Below are positions 55,171 to 63,702 of a DNA stretch of 64,000 nt, one piece after another. Origin of the DNA: Desertivirga arenae. Its GTDB lineage: Bacteria; Bacteroidota; Bacteroidia; Sphingobacteriales; Sphingobacteriaceae. The number at the start of each line of letters is the position of its first letter. Within the stretch, counting starts at the first letter, position 1. The position numbers and the translations under genes were made by a program. The DNA lies in NCBI RefSeq assembly GCF_017355785.1, contig NZ_JAFEWE010000007.1, forward strand, positions 233,570 to 297,569, read 5' to 3'. Below the pieces are notes generated by a model. That model saw only the letters and a program-made list of their open reading frames with translations, ran no database searches and was not told the origin of the DNA.

Positions 55171-56520
55171 TTATTTGACAATTTGTCCATACAGGTCGAA
55201 ATCTTCCGCACGCTCGATTTGAGCATTTACAAAGCTTCCCACGGTAGAATAGTTGGTGCTTGCATGAAGAAGTACCTCATTATCAACCTCTGGAGAATCA
55301 AATTCAGTCCTGCCAACAAAGTAATCCCCCTCTTTTTTGTCGATTAAAACTTTAAAAGTTTTTCCTACTTTTTCCTGGTTGATGTCGAATGAAATTCCCT
55401 GTTGAACGGACATGATCTCTTCAACGCGCTGTTCTTTCACTTCTTGAGGAACATCATCTATCAGGGTATGAGCGTGGGTTTTTTCTTCATGAGAATAAGT
55501 GAAACAGCCAAGGCGATCAAACTTTGAATCCTCAACCCATTGTTTCATCTCCTGGAAGTCCTGTTCGGTCTCGCCCGGATAACCACAGATCAAAGTTGTA
55601 CGCAAGGCGATATCAGGAACTTTGTCACGGATCTCACTGACAAGGTCAATCGTTTTTTGCTTCGTTATTCCACGGCGCATAGACTTCAGCATGTTATCTG
55701 AGATGTGTTGAAGCGGCATATCCAAATACTTACAAATGTTTTCACGCTCATTCATCACATCAAGAATCTCCATAGGAAAGCCTGAAGGATAAGCGTATTG
55801 TAAGCGGATCCACTCTACACCATTAACGTCTGACAGACTTCTTAACAAATCGTCCAGGCGACGTTTGCCATAAAGATCAAGACCATAATAAGTAAGGTCC
55901 TGTGCAATAAGAATAAGTTCTTTAGTCCCGTTTCTCACTAATCCCTGAGCTTCTTTAACCAATTCCTCAATCGACTTTGAAAGATGCTTTCCGCGCATTA
56001 ATGGGATGGCGCAAAAGGAACAGGGACGATTACAGCCTTCAGCTATTTTGAAGTAGGCATAATGTGAAGGGGTCGTTAGAAGTCGTTCTCCAATCAGTTC
56101 ATACTTATAATTCGCTCCTAAACTTGAAAGTATATCCTGAAGATCATTAGTGCCGAAGTAAGCATCAACGTTAGTGATTTCAGCTTCCAACTCTGGTTTG
56201 TACCTTTCAGAAAGACATCCGGTAACAATCACCTTACCTACCTTGCCTTTTTCCTTCAGCTCGCTGTATTGCAAAATTGTGTCTATTGATTCCTGCTTAG
56301 CATTATCAATAAAACCACAAGTGTTAATTACAACAATATCATCTTTACCCACTTTTTCAGCCTCATGCACAACGTCCATTGCGTTTCCTTTAAGTTGGCC
56401 CATTAAGACTTCCGAATCGTAGACGTTTTTGGAACAGCCAAGAGTGATAACATTTACTCTGGGTTTCTTGTTATGAGACTGCACCGATGTGCTAACTGAT
56501 TTCACCGATTTGGTTTTCAT
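55171..56520 (-). CDS. rimO: Ribosomal protein uS12 methylthiotransferase RimO
   Basis: The 449-residue radical SAM enzyme has the N-terminal UPF0004 domain with cluster cysteines 29, 68 and 102, the radical SAM CNRPCSFC motif (Cys163, 167, 170), LRTTLICGYPGETEQDF and a C-terminal TRAM domain. It methylthiolates an aspartate of uS12. The family-like sequence starts at about residue 20 (PRVNVITLGCSKN); the first 19 residues, rich in Lys/Ser/Val, are encoded by DNA that looks like two degenerate units of the adjacent 20-bp repeat (56478-56519). The repeats may therefore supply the start codon. Confidence 0.95.
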   Translation of the reverse strand: MKTKSVKSVSTSVQSHNKKPRVNVITLGCSKNVYDSEVLMGQLKGNAMDVVHEAEKVGKDDIVVINTCGFIDNAKQESIDTILQYSELKEKGKVGKVIVTGCLSERYKPELEAEITNVDAYFGTNDLQDILSSLGANYKYELIGERLLTTPSHYAYFKIAEGCNRPCSFCAIPLMRGKHLSKSIEELVKEAQGLVRNGTKELILIAQDLTYYGLDLYGKRRLDDLLRSLSDVNGVEWIRLQYAYPSGFPMEILDVMNERENICKYLDMPLQHISDNMLKSMRRGITKQKTIDLVSEIRDKVPDIALRTTLICGYPGETEQDFQEMKQWVEDSKFDRLGCFTYSHEEKTHAHTLIDDVPQEVKEQRVEEIMSVQQGISFDINQEKVGKTFKVLIDKKEGDYFVGRTEFDSPEVDNEVLLHASTNYSTVGSFVNAQIERAEDFDLYGQIVK

Positions 56521-56690
56521 TCTATTTATTATGATTACACCGATTGTGGTGTGATTACACTGATTATGATGTGATTATACTGTTTGTGTGTGTGATTACA
56601 CTGATTATTATGTAATTACCCTGATTGTAATGTGATTACACCGATACGATGCTATGATATTGATTGTAGTGATTTCACTCAAAATGTTGA
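56478..56690. repeat. Degenerate tandem array of a 20-bp GATTACACYGATT unit
   Basis: Clear units begin at 56533, 56553, 56573 (21 bp), 56594, 56614 and 56634, with consensus GATTACACYGATTNTNATGT. Weaker units follow to about 56690 and precede as GATTTCACCGATTTGGTTTTC-like and GACTGCACCGATGTGC-like segments at 56478-56519, inside the 5' end of rimO. The array fills the gap between rimO and the GxxExxY remnant. Its ATTACAC core resembles the repeats at 46.3 kb. Confidence 0.8.
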
Positions 56691-56700
56691 AATTGTATGA

Positions 56701-57036
56701 TCATACAGAAACTCTTTTCACATCACAACTAGTGTTGCCAAAGTTAATAAGTAAACCTGTCTTAATTGTACTTGCTTTAAGATAAGAGATAAGCTGATTA
56801 TAGAAGAGTTTAGGCATGATGCCTGTTACTGATTTGAGTTCAACTATTACACTGTTTTCTATAACTAAATCGCATCTGAATTTTCCAACCTGCATATTAT
56901 CAAACTTCACTATAAATTCTCTTTCTGCAACAAAACTTAAACGTTCTTTCTTTAAGGTTAGTTGCAATGCATTAGAATAAATTTTTTCATTAAACCCCGG
57001 CCCCAGGGCACTATGTACATTAAAGCAGCACCCTAC
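56701..57036 (-). pseudogene. GxxExxY (PD-(D/E)xK nuclease-like) protein, 5'-truncated
   Basis: An ORF called from a TTG at 56967 gives only 88 residues, but the frame stays open upstream to 57036 and adds VGCCFNVHSALGPGFNEKIY, the conserved start of GxxExxY proteins with the naming motif GFNEKIY. Residues FRCDLVIENSVIVELKSV keep the Asp and Glu-x-Lys of a PD-(D/E)xK site. The first dozen or so family residues and any ATG/GTG/TTG before the motif are missing; a stop codon and then the ftsY stop (57044) come directly before. It is best read as a remnant inserted between ftsY and rimO with the adjoining repeats. Confidence 0.75.
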
Positions 57037-57043
57037 CTACTAC

Positions 57044-58006
57044 CTACTTAAATAATGACTCTACAAAGTCTTTCTTATTGAATAGTTGCAAATCATTCAT
57101 TGCTTCTCCTACGCCAATATATTTAACGGGAATTTTAAACTGGTCTGAAATTCCAATCACCACACCACCTTTTGCCGTCCCATCTAGTTTTGTAAGCGCC
57201 AGGGCATTTACATCAGTTGCCTGGGTGAATTGTTTACACTGCTCAATGGCATTCTGACCAGTAGAGGCATCGAGAACCAATAATATTTCATGAGGTGCAC
57301 CGGGTACTACCTTCTGCATTACATTTTTGATCTTAGTAAGCTCATTCATCAAAGCCACCTTGTTGTGCAAGCGTCCGGCTGTATCGATAATTGCTACATC
57401 TTCCCCATTTGCAACCGCGGATTGAAGGGTGTCGAATGCGACAGAAGCAGGATCTGAGCCCATTGGTTGTGCAACCACACGAACATCCACACGCTCTCCC
57501 CAAAGTTTTAGCTGATCAACTGCCGCTGCTCTAAAGGTATCGGCGGCCCCAAGCACTACCTTATTTCCTGCTTGTTTTAATTTGTGTGCAAGCTTACCAA
57601 TGGTCGTTGTTTTACCAACACCATTTACACCAACAACCATTATTACATAGGGCTTATGGTTTCCGTATTCGAAGCTTTCAAAATCGTTGCTGTTATTTTC
57701 TGCAAGTAAGTTTTGAATCTCGGCTCTTAATATGCTATTAAGTTCTGAAGTACTTACATACTTGTCACGGGCAACGCGTTCTTCAATACGCTCAATGATT
57801 TTTAAAGTAGTTGTTACACCAACATCTGAAGTAACAAGTATTTCTTCGAGTTCATCAAGCACATCCTCATCAACTGTTGATTTACCGATTACTGCTTTGG
57901 TAAGCTTTGAAAAAAGTCCCTCTTTTGTTTTTTCCAGACCTTTGTCTAGCGCTTCCTGTTCTTCTTTTGGTGTTTCTTTCTTTTTGAAAAAATCAAATAA
58001 TCCCAT
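57044..58006 (-). CDS. ftsY: Signal recognition particle receptor FtsY
   Basis: The 320-residue protein has a short charged N-terminus (MGLFDFFKKKETPKEEQ), the NG domain with G1 GVNGVGKTT (126-134), AADTFRAAAVDQLKLW, IDTAGRLHNKVALMNEL and ALTKLDGTAKGG, and the end VKYIGVGEAMNDLQLFNKKDFVESLF. It docks SRP-ribosome complexes at the membrane for cotranslational insertion. It lacks the long acidic A domain of E. coli FtsY, as usual here. Downstream of rpmB-rpmG-DUF4295, past a hairpin. Confidence 0.96.
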   Translation of the reverse strand: MGLFDFFKKKETPKEEQEALDKGLEKTKEGLFSKLTKAVIGKSTVDEDVLDELEEILVTSDVGVTTTLKIIERIEERVARDKYVSTSELNSILRAEIQNLLAENNSNDFESFEYGNHKPYVIMVVGVNGVGKTTTIGKLAHKLKQAGNKVVLGAADTFRAAAVDQLKLWGERVDVRVVAQPMGSDPASVAFDTLQSAVANGEDVAIIDTAGRLHNKVALMNELTKIKNVMQKVVPGAPHEILLVLDASTGQNAIEQCKQFTQATDVNALALTKLDGTAKGGVVIGISDQFKIPVKYIGVGEAMNDLQLFNKKDFVESLFK

Positions 58007-58160
58007 TTTTTATGTATGCAGAATATAGATGTTCAGCGAGCAATATAGCAATTAACCGGCTATTAGCTATACAAAAAACCTGCATAGCAGTTTGCTGCTA
58101 AGAATAGAAAACGTATTTCCAGGTTCTTTGTGGCCATTAAAAACAAATGAACATTCACAA

Positions 58161-58194
58161 AAAAAGCCTTCCTGATGTTTATCGGGACGGCTTT
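58161..58194 (-). terminator. Terminator after the DUF4295 gene
   Basis: Read on the minus strand: AAAGCCGTCCCGAT, AAAC loop, ATCAGGAAGGCTTTTTTT. The stem has a few mismatches and a clear T-run, and it separates the ribosomal gene trio from ftsY. Confidence 0.75.
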
Positions 58195-58228
58195 ATATTT
58201 TTTAAAGAATTATAAATTACTGAGCTTA

Positions 58229-58390
58229 TTAAGCTTTTGATTCAGCAATTGCATCTTTAACGTGATCGTTATGTACAATAACTTCTTTAAAAGAGTAAGC
58301 GCCGGTTTTTGGTGATCTTACCATGGTAACTACTTTAGAGTACTCTTTACCTTTACCGGTTTTCAGGGTTGCAACTACTTTCTTTGCCAT
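58229..58390 (-). CDS. DUF4295 family protein, Bacteroidota-specific ribosome-associated
   Basis: A 53-residue ORF that starts MAKKVVATLKTGKGKEYSKV, continues with VRSPKTGAYSFKEVIVHND and ends AIAESKA. It matches the DUF4295 family, which always sits beside rpmB and rpmG in Bacteroidota; I recall it being identified as a phylum-specific 50S protein (bL38) in a Flavobacterium ribosome structure. The small, basic sequence and operon position agree with a ribosomal role. It is separated from rpmG by an ATTC-rich leader like that of murG. Confidence 0.88.
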   Translation of the reverse strand: MAKKVVATLKTGKGKEYSKVVTMVRSPKTGAYSFKEVIVHNDHVKDAIAESKA

Positions 58391-58469
58391 CTTTTTATAA
58401 TGATTGAATGAGTGACTGAGTGAATGACTTTATATCTATCCTTGTGTCATCCATTCATTCTATCCTTAA
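58391..58469 (-). repeat. ATTC-rich intercistronic leader before the DUF4295 gene
   Basis: On the minus strand the gap after rpmG reads AAGGATAGAATGAATG.. and later GTCATTCACTCAGTCACTC, ATTCAATCATTATAAAAAG, then ATG. It resembles the murG leader (29135-29220) in order, orientation, inverted pairing (GAATGA with TCATTC) and the A-rich end at the start codon. Confidence 0.55.
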
Positions 58470-58652
58470 TTATTTAATTTCTTTATGAACAGTTACTTTT
58501 TTAAGGTTAGGGTTGTATTTTTTCAACTCTAAACGCTCAGTAGTGTTCTTTTTATTTTTTGTAGAGATATAACGAGACATCCCAGGTACGCCACTTTCTT
58601 TTTGTTCAGTGCATTCTAATATCACTTGAACTCTGTTACCTTTCTTTGCCAT
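58470..58652 (-). CDS. rpmG: 50S ribosomal protein bL33
   Basis: The 60-residue protein [18 protein letters not shown].. with [42 protein letters not shown] ending is bL33. It lacks the Cys pairs of the zinc-binding form, so it is the zinc-free (C-minus) type. Located 20 bp after rpmB in the conserved rpmB-rpmG-DUF4295 set. Confidence 0.96.
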   Translation of the reverse strand: MAKKGNRVQVILECTEQKESGVPGMSRYISTKNKKNTTERLELKKYNPNLKKVTVHKEIK

Positions 58653-58672
58653 TTTATGTTTCTTTTAAAGAA

Positions 58673-58906
58673 TTAAACGTATCCTTTTTTAAGGAATTTA
58701 CTAATTACAGCACTAATACCGTTCTTGTTAATTGTTTTTACAGCTGAAGTGGAAACTTTCAGAGTAATCCAACGGTTTTCCTCAGGGATAAAAAACTTCT
58801 TTACCTGAAGGTTAGGATAAAATTTGCGCTTTGTCTTAACGTTTGAGTTAGAAACGTTGTGACCGTTCATTGGCGCTTTCCCAGTTAAATCACAAATTCT
58901 CGACAT
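58673..58906 (-). CDS. rpmB: 50S ribosomal protein bL28
   Basis: The 77-residue protein starts [29 protein letters not shown] and contains [26 protein letters not shown], diagnostic of bL28. Of possible zinc-ligand residues only Cys5 is seen, so it is the non-zinc type. First gene of the minus-strand ribosomal trio. The 273 bp between its start and 59180 hold no ORF; they must contain the divergent promoters of this operon and of the acetate operon, but I found no exact TAnnTTTG box. Confidence 0.96.
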   Translation of the reverse strand: MSRICDLTGKAPMNGHNVSNSNVKTKRKFYPNLQVKKFFIPEENRWITLKVSTSAVKTINKNGISAVISKFLKKGYV

Positions 58907-59179
58907 GACTATGTAGTGTATCTTGTTGTATAAATATCAGTCTCTTAAAGAGTTTGCAAATATCAGGAGAATAAATCAAAAAAGCAATATTATTTTATTT
59001 ATTTCTTAGTCTGGAAATGGCAGGATGGCGCAGGATAAATTTTCTTAATTTAACTTCCCCTTAGGATAAAAATTTCTAATTTAAGCCCCTGAGAAATATG
59101 TAACGCGAGAATACGGAGCCTTTCCTCTTTCTTGTACATGTAACCTATATTATATTACTAACCTCAAAATCGAATCTAT

Positions 59180-59461
59180 ATGCATCATGGACCTGCAGTA
59201 GAAATGGGCGTTGACAATGCCTCGAAAAAGAAAGCAAAACTGGGTGTCCGGTTTTTCTTTCTCTACCTGTTTTTTTACGCTGGGTTTGTCGCCATCGGAG
59301 TACTTAATTATGAATTGCTAAGTGAAGAAGTTGTAGCGGGACTTAATCTTGCTTTATTCTATGGTATTGGGCTTATTTTATTCGCCGTGATCCTTGGCAT
59401 TTTCTATAATAACCTTTGTTCCCGCTACGAAGACGAACTAAATAAGGAGGAGAAGTTATGA
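59180..59461 (+). CDS. DUF485 family membrane protein (YjcH-like)
   Basis: A 93-residue protein with two transmembrane segments (about 22-44 and 58-80) and the DUF485 layout KKKAKLGVRFFFLYLFFYAGFVAIG and YGIGLILFAVILGIFYNNLCSRYEDE. In many bacteria this small protein is encoded directly before the acetate permease actP, as here, where the genes overlap by 4 bases (ATGA). It is presumed to accompany ActP function; the mechanism is unknown. Confidence 0.9.
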   Translation: MHHGPAVEMGVDNASKKKAKLGVRFFFLYLFFYAGFVAIGVLNYELLSEEVVAGLNLALFYGIGLILFAVILGIFYNNLCSRYEDELNKEEKL

Positions 59462-61416
59462 TATATGGTATTTCTTACATAGCTCTTTTTTTCTTCGTTG
59501 TTTTTGTTGGACTTGTACTCGGCTTGTCTTTTTATTTCGCACGGAAAACTCGCTCTGCTTCTTCCTACTATGCAGCAGGAGGGCAGATTCATTGGGCGGT
59601 TAATGGAATTGCCTTTGCAGGCGATTACTTATCAGCTGCATCTTTTTTAGGAATATGCGGCATGATTGCCACTTTCGGATTTGATGGCTTTTTATATTCG
59701 ATGGGATTTTTGGCGGGTTGGATCGTCGCTCTTTTTCTCATTGCAGAACCTTTGAAGCGCTTAGGGAAGTATACTTTCACAGACGCTCTTAATTCCACCT
59801 TTAATTCCCGGGCAATTACCCTAACTGCTGCTATCAGTACTTTAATCGTTTCTATCTTCTACCTGATCCCTCAGATGGTAGGTGCCGGCGATCTGGTAAC
59901 ACCCTTATTGGGATTGCCACATTGGGTAGGAGTGGTATTGGTTGGTGTAGTAGTGATTGTAATTGTGGCAAGTGCCGGAATGACCTCTACTACCTATGTA
60001 CAATTCATTAAAGGAGGCTTACTGCTTTTGCTTTCTACTGTCCTTACCATTTATATCCTTAAAAACGGTTTAACGCTTAATCCTCAGCACGGAAAGCAGC
60101 AGTACCATCAGTTTGAACAAATAATCCCTCAGTTGGCTGATACAAATGTTGTTGCAGCAGGAGATTGGAAAGTTGTTTCGCAACAGAATGTGAAAGGAAA
60201 AACTTTTGTCAAACTGGAAAAAGCCGGTGTAAACAGATGGTTCTATTTAAGTAAAAAGACGGAGCAACCTGTTCTGACGGAAGCTTTGTCTATCGAAAAA
60301 GAGGCCGAAGGAACTACCCTATATAACGGAGAACCTAAGGCCAACGCTAAGTTCTTTCCCGTAGGGCACTTAAGTAGAATTGTGGTTGATGGAAAAGAAG
60401 TAAAGGAAACCGGAGCTTTAGGCCCTTTTGAATACCTGTCTACGATCGAAAAGAGCGAAGTTGTCCGGTTTTCGGAAGCTAAATTTTCAGATGGAAATAA
60501 TAAAGTATCAGTGTATTATCAGAATCCTACTTCAGGTAAGGATTTTATGTTACCTGGCTTGAAATATAAGATAGGAAAAGGTGGTACGATCTGGAGCAGG
60601 ATGGATTTTATATCACTGATGCTTGCTCTTTTTCTTGGAACAGCAGCACTACCTCATATTTTAATTAGATACTATACAGTAAAGTCTCAGCGAGATGCGA
60701 GAAAATCAACTATCCTGGCCATTGCCGCTATTGGCGCTTTTTATGTTCTAACCTTATTCATGGGACTTGGAGCCTCTGTAAATGGAGTGTTGGACGTGGA
60801 ATCAAGTAATATGGCCGCACCCTTGCTAGCGAGAGCATTTGGTGTAGTACTTTTCTCCATTATTTCAGCTGTGGCTTTTGCAACCATCCTGGGTACAGTT
60901 GCCGGACTCATTATAGCTTCTTCTGGGGCTATTGCTCACGATTTGATGCATAACTATTTCCGTGTCGACTTGAGTGATGAGAAAAAAGTCCAGGCAGGGA
61001 AGATCTCCGCTTTTGCGGTTGGTATCATTGCTATTGCCCTGGGCATTGCATTTAAAGGAATGAATGTTTCTTTCCTTGTGGGATGGGCCTTTTCAATAGC
61101 AGCATCCGCAAACTTGCCAGCTATTTTATTTTTGTTGTTCTGGAAAAAAACTACAGCAAAAGGAATAGCCTGGTCAATTGTAACAGGGATCGTTGTCTCG
61201 CTTGCAATAATCCTAACATCTCCAACAATGTGGGATAAGTATGGGCTTGATCCGGCAAATGCTATTCATAAATTGGATAATCCCGCTGTTATTTCATTTC
61301 CTTTAGCTATTATAGCGGCTTATTTAGTTTCATTAGCTACACAGAAAGACAATTCAACTAAAATAGATCTTACCGAATTAAAACCTGAGAATAGAAAAAA
61401 GATTGTTTCAACATGA
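59458..61416 (+). CDS. actP: Cation/acetate symporter ActP (SSS family)
   Basis: The 652-residue sodium:solute symporter has SSS signatures AAGGQIHWAVNGIAFAGDYLSAASFLG, SIFYLIPQMVGAGDLVTPLLG, GTAALPHILIRYYTVKSQRDARKS and AVAFATILGTVAGLIIASSGAIAHDLM. It imports acetate for the synthetase encoded next. It is about 100 residues longer than E. coli ActP (549) because of a soluble insert at about 205-380 (GKTFVKLEKAGVNRWFYLSK, EAEGTTLYNGEPKANAKFFP) between two helices. Four-base overlaps join it to DUF485 and acs. Confidence 0.92.
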   Translation: MIYGISYIALFFFVVFVGLVLGLSFYFARKTRSASSYYAAGGQIHWAVNGIAFAGDYLSAASFLGICGMIATFGFDGFLYSMGFLAGWIVALFLIAEPLKRLGKYTFTDALNSTFNSRAITLTAAISTLIVSIFYLIPQMVGAGDLVTPLLGLPHWVGVVLVGVVVIVIVASAGMTSTTYVQFIKGGLLLLLSTVLTIYILKNGLTLNPQHGKQQYHQFEQIIPQLADTNVVAAGDWKVVSQQNVKGKTFVKLEKAGVNRWFYLSKKTEQPVLTEALSIEKEAEGTTLYNGEPKANAKFFPVGHLSRIVVDGKEVKETGALGPFEYLSTIEKSEVVRFSEAKFSDGNNKVSVYYQNPTSGKDFMLPGLKYKIGKGGTIWSRMDFISLMLALFLGTAALPHILIRYYTVKSQRDARKSTILAIAAIGAFYVLTLFMGLGASVNGVLDVESSNMAAPLLARAFGVVLFSIISAVAFATILGTVAGLIIASSGAIAHDLMHNYFRVDLSDEKKVQAGKISAFAVGIIAIALGIAFKGMNVSFLVGWAFSIAASANLPAILFLLFWKKTTAKGIAWSIVTGIVVSLAIILTSPTMWDKYGLDPANAIHKLDNPAVISFPLAIIAAYLVSLATQKDNSTKIDLTELKPENRKKIVST

Positions 61417-63323
61417 GTTTATTACAGATAAAATCTTTTGAGAATTACAAACGAGTTTACGACTATAGTGTAAAAGAACCCGAAAATTTCTGGGCAGATA
61501 TTGCCAGTACCTTCCATTGGCACAAAAAATGGGACAAGGTTTTAGATTGGGACTTCAAAGCGCCGGATATCAAATGGTTTCAAGGCGCTAAGCTTAACAT
61601 TACTGAAAACTGCATTGACAGACATTTAAATACTCTTGCAAATAAACCTGCGATTATTTGGGAACCTAATGATCCGGATGAAGCACACCGCGTATTGACC
61701 TATAGGCAATTGCATGATAAGGTTTGTCAGTTCGCCAATGTACTAAAGAACAACGGAGTAAAGAAAGGTGATAGAGTATGTATCTATCTGCCGATGGTGC
61801 CTGAGCTTGCTATTGCTGTGTTGGCGTGTGCAAGGATCGGTGCTATCCATTCCGTAGTTTTCGGTGGATTTTCTGCCCAATCTATTGCCGACAGAATCAA
61901 TGATGCCGAATGTGCCCTGGTCATTACTGCTGATGGAGGTTTCCGCGGTACCAAAGATATTCCTCTAAAAAATATTATAGATGACGCTTTGGTTCAATGC
62001 CGCAGTGTTCAAAAAGTGATCGTTTTAACCAGAAGTCGCACGCCGGTTTCCATGATTAAAGGGAGAGATGTTTGGTGGGAAGATGAGATTCGCAAAGTGG
62101 AAACCATGGGAAATCCTGAATGTCCGGTAGAGGAAATGGATGCGGAAGACGTATTATTTATTCTTTATACCTCAGGTTCTACGGGGAAACCCAAGGGAGT
62201 GGTCCATACCACTGGTGGATATATGGTTTATGCCGGATATACTTTTGCAAATGTATTCCAGTATCAGCCTGAAGAAGTGTATTTCTGTACCGCAGACATT
62301 GGCTGGATCACCGGTCACTCTTATATCGTTTATGGTCCGCTTTCACAGGGAGCAACTACGCTAATGTTCGAAGGGATTCCAACCTGGCCAACGGCAGGTC
62401 GTTTCTGGGATATCGTAGAAAAATATAAAGTTAACATTCTATATACCGCTCCAACTGCGATCCGCTCTTTGATGAGCTTTGGAGAAGAGCCTTTAAAAGA
62501 TAAAGATTTCAGTTCTATCACAAAGCTTGGTTCGGTAGGAGAGCCCATCAATGAGGAAGCCTGGCATTGGTTCGATGAGAAGATCGGTAGTGGAAAGGCT
62601 CCTATAGTAGATACCTGGTGGCAAACAGAAACAGGTGGTATCATGATTTCTCCTATTGCCGGTGTTACCCCTACGAAGCCGGGATATGCAACACTTCCTT
62701 TACCAGGAGTTCAGCCAGTTCTGGTTGATGAAAATGGAAAAGAAATCGAAGGCAATGGGGTTACTGGAAATCTTTGTATTAAATTTCCTTGGCCAGGTAT
62801 GTTAAGAACGACATGGGGAGATCACGAACGTTGCCGGCAGACCTATTTCTCTACCTATGAGAATATGTATTTTACTGGTGATGGTTGTCTTCGTGATGAA
62901 GATGGATATTATAGAATTACTGGTCGTGTAGACGATGTACTAAATGTATCTGGGCATCGTATCGGAACTGCGGAAGTTGAGAACGCCATTAACATGCATT
63001 CAGATGTGGTAGAAAGTGCTGTTGTTGGATACCCACACGAGATAAAAGGTCAGGGAGTGTATGCTTATGTAATTCTGGGAAATTCAGGCCATGAGGAGGA
63101 CTTAACACGGAAGAACATTCTTCAAACGGTTACACGTATTATTGGTGCGATTGCTAAGCCAGATAAGATCCAATTCGTTTCAGGATTACCAAAGACACGC
63201 TCTGGCAAGATCATGCGCCGTATCTTACGTAAGATTGCTGAAGGAGATACCTCAAATCTGGGGGATACAACAACCCTGTTGGATCCTGCAGTTGTTGAAG
63301 AGATTAAGTCGGGAGCTCTTTAG
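61413..63323 (+). CDS. acs: Acetyl-CoA synthetase
   Basis: The 636-residue AMP-forming enzyme has FILYTSGSTGKPKGVVHTTGG, TADIGWITGHSYIVYGPL, VDTWWQTETGGIMISP, YYRITGRVDDVLNVSGHRIGTAEVE and SGLPKTRSGKIMRRILRKIA, where Lys599 is the lysine acetylated in known Acs enzymes. It converts acetate, ATP and CoA to acetyl-CoA. Third gene of the DUF485-actP-acs operon, overlapping actP by four bases. Full length. Confidence 0.97.
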   Translation: MSLLQIKSFENYKRVYDYSVKEPENFWADIASTFHWHKKWDKVLDWDFKAPDIKWFQGAKLNITENCIDRHLNTLANKPAIIWEPNDPDEAHRVLTYRQLHDKVCQFANVLKNNGVKKGDRVCIYLPMVPELAIAVLACARIGAIHSVVFGGFSAQSIADRINDAECALVITADGGFRGTKDIPLKNIIDDALVQCRSVQKVIVLTRSRTPVSMIKGRDVWWEDEIRKVETMGNPECPVEEMDAEDVLFILYTSGSTGKPKGVVHTTGGYMVYAGYTFANVFQYQPEEVYFCTADIGWITGHSYIVYGPLSQGATTLMFEGIPTWPTAGRFWDIVEKYKVNILYTAPTAIRSLMSFGEEPLKDKDFSSITKLGSVGEPINEEAWHWFDEKIGSGKAPIVDTWWQTETGGIMISPIAGVTPTKPGYATLPLPGVQPVLVDENGKEIEGNGVTGNLCIKFPWPGMLRTTWGDHERCRQTYFSTYENMYFTGDGCLRDEDGYYRITGRVDDVLNVSGHRIGTAEVENAINMHSDVVESAVVGYPHEIKGQGVYAYVILGNSGHEEDLTRKNILQTVTRIIGAIAKPDKIQFVSGLPKTRSGKIMRRILRKIAEGDTSNLGDTTTLLDPAVVEEIKSGAL

Positions 63324-63397
63324 GCCGTAAAGCTATCGCTAGTTCCAAAACATTTTCTTTTTCTTATCTGTTCTTAGAGTAACAAATACCTAAAAAA

Positions 63398-63583
63398 ATG
63401 GACAGATTAGAATTAAAAGGTAAGTGGAATGAATTGAAAGGTAAGGCGAAACAGGCATATGGCGATCTTACTGATGATGATTTAGCTTACGAAGACGGAA
63501 AAGAAGACGAGCTTTATGGCCGTTTACAAAATAAAACTGGAAAAACCAGAGAACAAGTGATTGACTGGCTAAGAAGCTTGTAG
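63398..63583 (+). CDS. CsbD family stress-response protein
   Basis: A 61-residue hydrophilic protein, [19 protein letters not shown].. with [34 protein letters not shown], the classic CsbD pattern. CsbD proteins are induced by general stress in many bacteria; the molecular role is unknown. It lies 74 bp after acs and ends in a strong terminator. It may have its own promoter, but none was clear. Confidence 0.93.
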   Translation: MDRLELKGKWNELKGKAKQAYGDLTDDDLAYEDGKEDELYGRLQNKTGKTREQVIDWLRSL

Positions 63584-63594
63584 TCTAAACATTT

Positions 63595-63633
63595 AAAAAG
63601 GCTGTCCTGAGAAATTTCGGGACAGCTTTTTTT
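63595..63633 (+). terminator. Intrinsic terminator of the csbD-like gene
   Basis: AAAAAGGCTGTCC, loop, GGACAGCTTTTTTT. Confidence 0.9.
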
Positions 63634-63702
63634 GTGCCTTAAAGTGACAAATCTCAAATTTTTATTTCTAATAGGTCCTGTTCTCATCCTATCAAAGTTG
63701 AA

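Noticed and set aside
56533..56653. CRISPR array at the 20-bp repeats
   Set aside because: Units are contiguous with no spacers of constant length, repeats are degenerate, and no cas genes are present.
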